Below are positions 1-8,395 of a stretch of 64,000 nt of DNA, one piece after another. Position 1 is the first letter of the stretch; each line of letters begins with the position of its first letter. The DNA comes from Flaveria trinervia. Taxonomy: Eukaryota; Streptophyta; Magnoliopsida; Asterales; Asteraceae. The notes beneath the pieces were generated by a model. That model saw only the letters and a program-made list of their open reading frames with translations. It was not told the origin of the DNA and made no database searches. The position numbers were made by a program, and so were the translations under genes. The stretch is taken from positions 48,247,212-48,311,211 of the forward strand of contig CM046451.1 of the NCBI GenBank assembly GCA_025506515.1, in the 5' to 3' direction.

Positions 1-95
1 GGTTTATTGTGATTCCCCACCTCACTCTCAAGCAACAGCAGGTTCTGTATCCTTGAGTCCTTCCTAGCAGTAAAGGCTGACATCTGATCCTCCAT
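1..95 (-). CDS. Copia gag N-terminus, element X1 (cut by window edge)
   Basis: The minus strand reads from an ATG at 93-95 for 31 codons without a stop to the window edge. It begins MEDQMSAFTARKDSRIQN and closely matches the gag start at 63664 (MEDQFLTYTASRDTRIQN) of element X2, so the two belong to one Copia family. The product would be the N-terminal end of the Gag capsid polyprotein, which packages element RNA in cytoplasmic particles. The start is chosen because it lies about 450 bp downstream of a primer-binding site, as in X2, and the similarity begins exactly at this Met. The rest of the element lies outside the window, so its integrity cannot be judged. Confidence 0.8.
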   Translation of the reverse strand, partial: MEDQMSAFTARKDSRIQNLLLLESEVGNHNK

Positions 96-548
96 GACTA
101 ATAAACTTATAATCTAATCAAACAAACTTTCACTGATGCGACTGAAGGATGCGAATGAGCTAATCGTGCGTATAAACTCTACGATTGGTTCAGTCGTGCA
201 AATGAATCTGGTGCGTATGAGCTATGCGAACAAACGGTTCAGTCGGCCGAATGAGGGTGCGACTATGTCCAATCGTGCGTATGAGCAATGCGAATGGAGT
301 CCAGTCGTGCGAATAAATCAGTCGTGCGACTCAAGCTGCTGTTTTGCGAAAATTTCTAGGTTTGACGGGTTTCAGCCGTAAAAATTCGAAATTTCACAGG
401 TTCTAATCGCCTAAGTCCGTAGAAACCAAACTTCGATGAGCAGGGAACTTCCAAGATCACTTTTGATGCCAAATATTGCGTTTTTTAATGCAAAAGCACA
501 AACTTTTATGCAATCTTGATTGAATCAACACGTAATCAAGAGCCAATA
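96..548 (-). repeat. X1 leader with GTGCGACTGA-type motif array
   Basis: This is the untranslated leader between the PBS and gag of X1. Positions about 136-330 hold many degenerate copies of a short motif, on the plus strand TCGTGCGAMT or TCGTGCGTATGA, spaced roughly 20-25 bp. The matching leader of X2 (63390-63640) holds the same kind of array, so it is a family feature. A small open frame at 136-381 on the plus strand falls inside the array and is not a gene. Confidence 0.7.
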
Positions 549-560
549 GCTCTGATACCA
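549..560 (-). promoter_or_regulatory. Primer-binding site of X1
   Basis: The plus strand reads GCTCTGATACCA, the reverse complement of TGGTATCAGAGC, the usual plant Copia PBS complementary to the 3' end of initiator Met-tRNA. It lies two bases inside the LTR end at 563, which fixes the element's orientation as minus. Confidence 0.9.
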
Positions 561-825
561 CTTGTTAGGACCTGGTATTTGACCGAAATACCTTGTGATT
601 AACTTGTAAACCTGATCAAATAGTGCGGAATCCTATTTGATTGGCGATCCAATCAGTGAGAACACACGAAGAATCAATCATGGATTGAAACTAACGTTAG
701 AAATCGATTGGGAATCGATCTAAAGTGTTCTATAAACTTGGAGAACGATTTAGGAGGTTTCTGGACGGCTAGGGTTCGTCTGGAATCATATTGATCGAGA
801 GTTTTTATTTTTCACGAATTGAGTT

Positions 826-836
826 GTATTTATAGG
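826..836 (-). promoter_or_regulatory. TATA box in X1 LTR
   Basis: The minus strand reads CCTATAAATAC, a strong plant TATA box, lying between the U3 motif array and the R/U5 side of the LTR. The R/U5 part downstream is clearly shared with X2, but this segment is missing there. Confidence 0.65.
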
Positions 837-839
837 TTG

Positions 840-1062
840 GCACTATTCAATGGTGCGACTGAACCATTAATCTGGTTCAGTCGTGCGATTAAACCATGCA
901 GTTGATTCATTCGTACGACTGAGTGTTCAGTCGTGCGACTGAGCCAATCTTATGTTACAGTCGTACGACTGATCCAGTCTCCTGGTTCAGTCGTGCGACT
1001 GAGTCAATCGTGTGAAGTTATTCATGCGTATGATTCATTCGCATGAGCCATTCGCATGAGAA
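840..1062 (-). repeat. X1 U3 array of TCAGTCGTGCGACTGA-type palindromes
   Basis: Six or more copies of a near-palindromic motif (TCAGTCG-TG-CGACTGA, or with a TCGTACGA core) alternate with CATTCGCATGAG-like copies. The array ends a few bases upstream, in transcription direction, of the TATA box at 826-836. It resembles clustered binding sites in a U3 promoter; no binding factor can be named from sequence. Confidence 0.75.
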
Positions 1063-1215
1063 CTTCATTAAGTTAAGTTTGAATGTTTTAATTAATATAA
1101 CTTAATGTGTAACCATTCAAATAATAATAAACCAAATCAATTCAGTCACGACTCATTAATGAACTATTAAACATTATAACTAACAGACTATCAATATCAT
1201 TTCATTAATCATACC

Positions 1216-2107
1216 TGTTGGACCAAAAGAACCAATGAGCCAAGATCAGAAAACCTCTAAGTCCCACATGGTATCACAACAACTGCTGAAAGCCTCATCA
1301 GTAGTTTGACAAGTGCTGAAGACTTCAACTGCTGAAGATCAAGTGCTGAAGACCTTAACAGCTGAAGAACCAAAGTGCTGAAGTACAACAGCTGAAGAAC
1401 ACAAGTGCTGAAGCTGAAAGACCAAAGTACTGAAGTACAATAGCTGAAGAGTTTACAAGTACTGAAGATCAACAACTGATGTACAAGGTCTGAAGACAAA
1501 GACTGAAGACATCAGCTGATGATGTCTACTGAAGTCATCAGCTGATGAAACACCTGAAGGTCAAAGTCTGAAGATCAAGTACTGAAGCCTCAGTAGTTTG
1601 TCACAACTGCTGAAGAGTACTTCTTCAGTAGTTGTGATATCAGTAGTTTTATATTTTTATGTTTCAGTAGTTTTGTAAAACGACTGAAGAGCTTGTTCTT
1701 CAGTCGTTGTAGTTTTAGTAGTTTTATGTTTTGTACTTAACATGCTGATATGTTCTCAGTAGTTGTGAACATTTCAGTAGTTTGTTAAGAATTAGTTATT
1801 TTGTATTGGATCTGCCAGTTGTCACTTCCGTGATAACAGCAGTGATTGTTGCACTCTATATAAGGAGTGACAACCTATTGTAACCGATTATGAATGAGTG
1901 AATGAACGGAATGAATGATTGATTTGATTAGAAATATTCTACATCTATAAACATTCCTTGAAATCAGAAATATATATTCTCTCACTATAACCGTATGCGC
2001 TCCTAATGCTTACAAGTATCGATTGCTTGCTACAATTTGTCTAATTCTAGTTTGTATTCGCTGCTTTGTATTCTGATACATCAAACTTGTGATCGCTGAT
2101 CCTGTCA
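1216..2107 (+). repeat. 5' LTR of S1
   Basis: It runs from TGTTGGACC to CCTGTCA. Its first half (about 1270-1780) is dense with TGCTGAAG, AGCTGAAGA and CAGTAGTT motifs in both orientations. A TATA box follows at 1857-1863. It pairs with the near-identical copy at 7447-8337. Confidence 0.92.
1857..1863 (+). promoter_or_regulatory. TATA box of S1 LTR
   Basis: TATATAA within CTCTATATAAGGAGTG lies downstream of the CAGTAGTT/CTGAAG array, in the expected U3 position. The 3' LTR carries the same site, and S2 has CCTATATAAGGA at the matching place. Confidence 0.7.
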
Positions 2108-2129
2108 AATGCTCTGATACCATTTGACA
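2103..2129 (+). other. Inverted PBS / deletion junction in S1
   Basis: Where S2 has LTR end, AA, then TGGTATCAGAGC, S1 has LTR end followed by GCTCTGATACCATTTGACA, the reverse complement of its own expected LTR-PBS junction. The result is a hairpin with perfect 9-base arms TGTCAAATG (2103-2111) and CATTTGACA (2121-2129). RT-domain sequence begins immediately after it. As oriented, the site could not prime minus-strand synthesis on this transcript. Confidence 0.85.
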
Positions 2130-2130
2130 A

Positions 2131-3122
2131 GACTTTATTCATTAAGAAAGATGGGCAGCATAATCTACTTGTTCAAACTTATGTAGATGATATCATTTTT
2201 GCATCCTCTGATCCAAAGTTGTGTGATGCCTTTACAAAGTTGATGCAACAGAAGTTTGAAATGAGTGCCATGGAGAATTACAGTTCTTTCTGGGGTTGCA
2301 AATCAAACAAAAGGCTCATGGAATTTTTATTCGTCAGTCCAAATATACAAAAGATCTTTTGCAAAAGTTTGATTTACAAAACTGTAAGCCCTGTTCTACT
2401 CCCATGAGCAGCACCACACAACTGGACTCAGATCAGAAAGGTAAAGTGGTTGATGAAACACTTTACAGATGTATGATTGGGTCCTTGATGTATTTAACAG
2501 CTTCTAGACCAGATATTATGTTTGCTACATGTGTCTGTGCTAGATTTCAGCTGCACCTAAAGAGTCTCATTTGATTGCAGTCAAGAGGATCTTTAGATAT
2601 CTGCAAGGCACTCCATCTCTAGGTTTATGGTATTCTACCAGACATTCTGGTAAATTAGTTGCTTTTTCTGACAGTGACTATGCAGGGTGTAAGTTGACCA
2701 GGAAATCAACTTCTGGTGGATGTCAATTCCTAGGCAACTGCTTGATTTCTTGGCAGAGCAAGAAACAGACCTCAGTTGCTACATCTACTGCTGAAGTAGA
2801 GTACATTGCTGCTGCAAGTTGTACATCTCAGGTACTCTGGCTTCAAAACCAACTTTTGGATTATGGCATTACAGAGACTAAGACTCCATTGTTAATGGAT
2901 AGTGCTTCCGCTCTTTGTATTGTCAAAAATCCAGTCCAGCACTCTAGGACCAAACATATAGAGATTAGACATCATTTTATAAGAGATTGTTTTGAAAAAG
3001 GTCTGATTGATCCTAAGTTTGTGCCTAGTGCTGATGAGCTTGCAGACATTTTTACTAAGCCTTTGGATAGTTCAACTTTCCAAAACCTAGTGTTAAGGCT
3101 TGGTATGCTGCAACTAGAATAA
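2131..3122 (+). pseudogene. RT C-terminus and RNase H of S1
   Basis: The fragment starts within RT (KTLFIKK) and keeps the catalytic YVDD at 2180-2191. Two single-base losses, near 2274 and near 2553, shift the frame relative to S2. From 2571 an open frame of 183 codons gives RNase H with DSDYAGC, the STAEVEYIAA motif holding the catalytic Glu, DSASALCIVKNPVQHSRTKH and a terminal stop after LGMLQLE. RNase H degrades the RNA strand during reverse transcription. The domain itself looks intact, but without gag, integrase and most of RT the product could not support transposition alone. Confidence 0.88.
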
Positions 3123-3800
3123 GTGACAACTACTGATGATCTTAGTAATTCATACTGATGATCATAAGTACCTCTGTCACATATAAGTACTGATGAGTTC
3201 TTTTATCCTCAGTAGTTTTTATAACTACTGAAGGCTAAATGTCTCACAAGTACTGAAGTACTTCATCTGTTCCAAACTACTGATGTAGTCACAACTACTG
3301 ATGCAGCTACAACTACTGCAATCAGTAAAAACAGATAAGTACTGATGTCCTATGAACAACTGAAATCAGCCAAAAAGACTGATGAATGTGTTGAGGACAG
3401 ATTGAAACAGCTGAAAAGCTAAGAATTGACGAAAACAGTTGAAAAGAACTTTCTCTTCAGTCGTTTGTACAACTGCTGTTTCATTTTAAACAACTGAAGC
3501 AAAACCACGTCTTCAGTAGTTTTATAACTACTGATGACTAATCCCTAGTCTTCAGTTGTTTACAACAGCTGATGACAAAACCACTGTCTTCAGTAGTATC
3601 ATAACTACTGATGACACACACACGTCCTCAGTTGTTTCAATCATCTGAAGTCAAAACCACGGTCTTCAGTAGTTTTCTAAACTACTGATGCCTAACACCA
3701 CGACTTCGGCTGTTTCAACGTCTGAAAAGATAATACCATGTCAACGGTCGTTTAAAACTACTGATGACTAACACCACATCCTTCAGTCGTTTCCTTACCC
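3123..3800 (+). repeat. S1 spacer with CAGTAGTT / AACTACTGATG array
   Basis: This gene-free ~680 bp separates RNase H from ORF3. It holds a dozen or more copies of AACTACTGATG and CTTCAGTAGTT in facing pairs, giving repeated potential hairpins. The motif also fills the U3 part of both LTRs. The array stops just before an internal TATA box at 3806. Confidence 0.8.
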
Positions 3801-3805
3801 GTACC

Positions 3806-3816
3806 CTATATATACC
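3806..3816 (+). promoter_or_regulatory. Internal TATA box upstream of ORF3 in S1
   Basis: CTATATATACC lies about 80 bp before the ORF3 start codon at 3887 and is followed by a C/T-rich stretch resembling a plant 5' UTR. S2 has CCCTATAAATACC at the matching position, 65 bp before its ORF3 ATG, so the element is retained in two diverged copies. Confidence 0.55.
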
Positions 3817-3886
3817 ACTCACCTTAGCTCTCAATGCTTCATCTTCTTCAAACCTAACGTTCCTCTCCAAAATTTCCCTCTTCTCA

Positions 3887-6800
3887 ATGGCGTCTATGCA
3901 AATTAAACCGCAACACAACTGTGTTGCCTACCACACTAAATCGCCGATCTGGACTAAGTTCGATACTGCTATCGATCTTATGGTTCAGTCTCAATACAAC
4001 AAGGCATTTCTTCTGAACCCCATCTTACATGCCGAATCCTTGAACCAATTTTGGATGAACGTTACTGTTACCACTGAGGAGAGCAACACACCATCCCTCC
4101 GGTCGGTCGTCAACAACAAAGAAGTAGTCATTACTCCTGCGCTAATCCGCCAAATTCTTCAACTGAATGATGCTACTTCTCCTGCTGGATATCCGAAGGG
4201 CACCATAGATCTATCCTTTGCTCAACATGGATATCAAGGCGATCTCAGTGCCACCACCATCATGAAGAAACACTTTAATGACGCTGAGCGCCTGATTTTT
4301 CACATGGTAAATGTATGTTTGGCCCCTAAGACGTCGTCTTGGGATCAAATGTCCACCAAATGGCAGCAGGTAATGTATTCTATCCTTGAGCAACAACCAC
4401 TAAACTTTTCAGAATTAATATTTTCAGAGCTCAAAGATATGGCTCAAAAACTAACTTCCAACCGTTGGATACTCTATCCACGGTTCATAATGGCCATTAT
4501 TACAGACCAGCTTAATGCTGAGGGACTTGTTGGCTTGGGAGTCCCTGCTACGGCTGTTCTGCCGGAAGTATACCCCCGGCACAACTCTGACCGGACACTA
4601 AAAATGGCTGCCAAGCTGCGAAAACCCACGCAGCTGGAACCCACAGCCACCACCTCCAAATCCAAAGTCCCCACCAAACCCACCAAAAAGAAACCCAAAA
4701 TGGCCACTCAGGAATTGAGTCCCCTCAGGATGCCCCTGCAACACAAACGCAGGATATATCCACTAGTCCAAACCCCCTAGTGGATACAATGACTCCTCCA
4801 GCCACAGCCGCTCAGGCTTCCTCTGAACAGGAGCCTGCAGCAACCACACAAGGGGTACCTACTTATCTGGGATCTTCCTCACTTGAGGAGATTGCCATTG
4901 AAGAGCACCAACCTCCTCAAGTGCACACTGCTTCTATCCCCTCACCACAAACAACCGCCCCTCACAGCCCAACTTTAATAGTTGCACAAGTGCTGACTTA
5001 ATTGCACTCCTCACCCCCTCCCCAGAAACCACTTACTACTGGGAATACCTCTACAATTGAGGGGGAGGAACACAGTGCACCTGAGAACCCACAGCACAGG
5101 GGTTTCTCAATTCTATCTCCTGGTGTAGACAAGGAGCTTAGAATATCTAGTGAGGCTGCCACCTCCTCTGACTCGCATATGACCAGAGTGAGGCTGGTAA
5201 CATTGCTAAGACCTCCCTAGAGGCAACAGCTGATGATGGACATTGTCCTGAGGCTGGAAGTCCCCAGTACCAAGCACAAGGGGCACATGCACCAACTGGT
5301 CTACACCCAGTGCATGTAAATCCTGCTCTAAGCAGGAGGTCAGCTGATTCAGCTTCGGCTGATGATGACCTGGGCTTCTTCTATGATGTCCTTGCCCAGA
5401 ACACAATCCTTGAAGAGAAAGTCCGTAGGCTGCAAAACCTACTTGACCAACTCTCACAAGGAGAAAGACCATCTGCCTCTATCCACCCACAGATGGCACC
5501 TTCCCTTGAAGGTTTCCCAAACACCGAGCCACTCCAAAATCAACCACCTGCCTCTGCTTCAGGCCCTACTTCTCAGGAACAGAACCCTACTGAGCAAATA
5601 GGTGCTGTACTCCAAAATTCCCTCCCTCTCATCACACCCATAATCACTGATATAGTGATCAAAGACATTGATGAGAGGCTTTCCTCAACATTATAGCCCT
5701 TGGTTGATGCTGCTGTCCAAAAGACTCTTTCTGCGGTACAAACCCCTTCCTCCAATGCAACCAAACAGGGGGAGAGTACTGCAGTGAAAGAAAAGAAGAG
5801 GAAAAGAACAGAGGAGAAGAAGGAAGAGAAGCAAGCCCAAGAGGAGGAAAAAGAAAAGCAACCTCTGCTCACTTACAAGCGAAAGAGAAGTGCTGATGAT
5901 CACACTGCTGAAGACAAATCCTTGGAGGAGCTGGTCAAAGAAGCTGACACCACACACAGCCGATCCATGGATAAAATAATTGAACAACTCTTCAGGCAGG
6001 GGTTTGACACAGCCACACTGGATAGTGAGATCAGAAGGTTAGAAGTACAAGAGATACAAACCCGATAGGCAGGGTATGATGCTCTTGAGAAAGAGAGATT
6101 GGAAATAATGATCCGCTTTATTGCAAAATACTTGGGAAGATCATTAATGAAGATCCGCGCATGGACCAGGGACAGCATTCTGGCTATAGCCACCAGAATC
6201 TGTCTGTCTGAGCAATTCAACAAAGGGATTATTGTGGAAGCCCTTGATGAGGCTGGGGCTGGTAAAAGGTTAGAGATGGCTAAACTCACAATGGCGAAAC
6301 TAACTACAAGGATGCTAGGTCAACCTTCCCTTCCACCCACTCAAACAGATCTTATCCCTCAAATCTCCCAACCAACCTCTAAGCCAAAATCCAAACATCC
6401 TCATTCTTCAAAACCAATTCCTTCATCAACCCAACCATCATCCAGTGATGTACCCAGAAGGAGGAGAAGGGTGCTGAGGATGGAAGAAGAAGAAGAAGAG
6501 GAGGATGAAGATGATAGTCTGCCACTCTCTGCTGTTCTGAAGCTACCAGAACCCCGAAGTCAACCCATGATCACACCTGACTCTCAAAGGGAAATGGTCA
6601 GAGTCAAGATAGAAGAAGAAGAACAGCAGAAACAACACGATGAGCAACTGTTGAAGATGGTTGACAAGGAATTTCCTCAGTCATCATCTATTCAAGCCAT
6701 GAAAGGGCATGCTCAAAGGCTGTACACTCTCAGGCACACCTTTCAGTATCAGAAGGAGAGAGTGAGAGTATGGCCAGACCCCAGGGTGAGTTCTAGAATC

Positions 6801-7232
6801 CATAAAAGAACTATCCCACACAGATACAACGGCCAGGTACGAAAAACAATAGAATCTACCATCATGTTGTCCGTTGTAGTCTCACCTTGGGAAATCATTG
6901 ATGAATTCAAGAAAGCTCACCAAGCAAAGAAGACCCCTCAAGCCTTACTCGAAAACAAGATGATTAAGAAGGGGTTGTTATATAAAAAGCTTGAAGACAT
7001 CCAGAAGAATGAGCTCCAGTTACTCCTTGAAGGCAACCATCCTGATGAATTTGTATATAGGGAGGTAACTACGGTGGAGCTGAAAAATGGCAGGACCATG
7101 AAGTACTTATCAGAGTACTATGGTCCAGAGTTCTTCTTCGAAGGAGGAGCAGAAGAACTCTCTCAGGAGGAACAAGTTGTTCTCCTTGAGGCCTATGTTC
7201 GTGAGTCATACAGACTCATTATGGGGAAGTAA
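3887..7232 (+). pseudogene. ORF3 downstream of pol in S1 (broken)
   Basis: About 1,115 codons in sense orientation occupy the place where some SIRE elements carry an env-like ORF. The start (MASMQIKPQHNCVAYHTK) matches that of S2. The order is: an N-terminal domain of ~240 residues (YHTKSPIWTKFDTAIDL, FHMVNVCLAPKTSSWDQM, RWILYPRF); a Pro/Ser/Thr/Gln-rich stretch; a predicted coiled coil (YDVLAQNTILEEKVRRL); a Lys/Arg/Glu-rich NLS-like stretch; an acidic run; and a C-terminal domain (RLYTLRHTFQYQKERVRVW). I see no signal peptide or membrane segment, so it does not look like an envelope protein. Two frameshifts (near 4710 and 5200) and stops at 4999, 5694 and 6066 break it. Function is unknown. 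Confidence 0.8.
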
Positions 7233-7433
7233 ATCTCATGAATGGGATAACAACTCTGTGTCCAGTTCTCCAAAACAGAGTTCCCATTCATACTCTGCCA
7301 AACAATATTTGAGATTTCTTCCCAGGCCGGAGCTTACATGGGTCATCTTCTCTACTGATCAAGAAGGAAAAAGACCAACATTTTGCCATCAATAAGTGGG
7401 AGAATAGATAAGTTAGAGGTTTTGGCTGCATTG

Positions 7434-7446
7434 GTTCAGGGGGAGT
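7434..7446 (+). promoter_or_regulatory. Polypurine tract of S1
   Basis: GTTCAGGGGGAGT abuts the 3' LTR at 7447 and is the expected primer for plus-strand synthesis. S2 has the same GTTCAGGGGGAG core before its 3' LTR. Confidence 0.75.
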
Positions 7447-8337
7447 TGTTGGACCAAAAGAACCAATGAGCCAAGATCAGAAAACCTCTAAGTCCCACAT
7501 GGTATCACAACAACTGCTGAAAGCCTCATCAGTAGTTTGACAAGTGCTGAAGACTTCAACTGCTGAAGATCAAGTGCTGAAGACCTTAACAGCTGAAGAA
7601 CCAAAGTGCTGAAGTACAACAGCTGAAGAACACAAGTGCTGAAGCTGAAAGACCAAAGTACTGAAGTACAACAGCTGAAGAGTTTACAAGTACTGAAGAT
7701 CAACAACTGATGTACAAGGTCTGAAGACAAAGACTGAAGACATCAGCTGATGATGTCTACTGAAGTCATCAGCTGATGAAACACCTGAAGGTCAAAGTCT
7801 GAAGATCAAGTACTGAAGCCTCAGTAGTTGTCACAACTGCTGAAGAGTACTTCTTCAGTAGTTGTGATATCAGTAGTTTTATATTTTTATGTTTCAGTAG
7901 TTTTGTAAAACGACTGAAGAGCTTGTTCTTCAGTCGTTGTAGTTTTAGTAGTTTTATATTTTGTACTTAACATGCTGATATGTTCTCAGTAGTTGTGAAC
8001 ATTTCAGTAGTTCGTTAAGAATTAGTTATTTTTGTATTGGATCTGCCAGTTGTCACTTCCGTGATAACAGCAGTGATTGTTGCACTCTATATAAGGAGTG
8101 ACAACCTATTGTAACCGATTATGAATGAGTGAATGAACGGAATGAATGATTGATTTGATTAGAAATATTCTACATCTATAAACATTCCTTGAAATCAAAA
8201 TATATATTCTCTCCCTATAACCGTATGCGCTCCTAATGCTTACAAGTATCGATTGCTTGCTACAATTGTCTAATTCTAGTTTGTATTCCGCTGCTTTGTA
8301 TTCTGATACATCAAACTTGTGATTGCTGATCCTGTCA
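7447..8337 (+). repeat. 3' LTR of S1
   Basis: This is a near-identical partner of 1216-2107, with the same motif array and TATA box. It ends CCTGTCA, followed by the target duplication ATACC. Confidence 0.92.
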
Positions 8338-8395
8338 ATACCAAACAAGAACTATTACATTACATAACATGATCTAGGGACATACATGTATCAAC

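Larger units (their letters stand above)
1216..8337 (+). mobile_element. S1: SIRE-type Copia deletion derivative
   Basis: This 7.1-kb element is bounded by LTRs of 892 bp (1216-2107) and 891 bp (7447-8337) and by a perfect 5-bp target duplication, ATACC at 1211-1215 and 8338-8342, inside the X1 LTR. By eye the LTRs differ at about ten positions, so it is a fairly recent insertion. Compared with its relative S2 (41322-53905) it lacks gag, protease, integrase and the first part of RT. It keeps RT from just before YVDD, RNase H, the motif-rich spacer, the internal TATA box and the long downstream ORF3. Lineage is judged from SIRE-like RNase H motifs such as YLTASRPDI and NPVQHSRTKH. Confidence 0.9.
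563..8369 (-). mobile_element. 5' LTR of Copia element X1, split by S1
   Basis: The LTR occupies 563-1215 and resumes at 8343-8369; S1 lies between, flanked by the duplicated ATACC. On the minus strand it begins TGTTATGTAATG (from 8369) and ends CCTAACA (563). The ends were set by comparison with the X2 LTR (62660-63171), which begins TGTTAAATG and ends in the same CCTAACA. The restored length is about 680 bp against about 512 bp in X2; part of the difference is a TATA-containing stretch missing from X2. The outer target duplication cannot be checked because the other end is off the window. Confidence 0.75.

Noticed and set aside
136..381. 81-codon plus-strand open frame near the left edge
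   Set aside because: It lies antisense in the leader motif array of X1, and its sequence is a product of the repeated motif.
1257..1499. 80-codon minus-strand frame, repeated at 7488-7730 and, shorter, at 41363-41560
   Set aside because: It is the antisense of the LTR CTGAAG array and recurs only because LTRs recur.
5573..6289. Minus-strand frames of ~100-130 codons over ORF3
   Set aside because: They are shadows of the sense ORF3 with Leu/Ser/Phe-rich composition mirroring Glu/Lys-rich coding.
3887..7232. Calling ORF3 an env gene
   Set aside because: Position fits, but no signal peptide, hydrophobic span or glycoprotein-like Cys pattern is visible.
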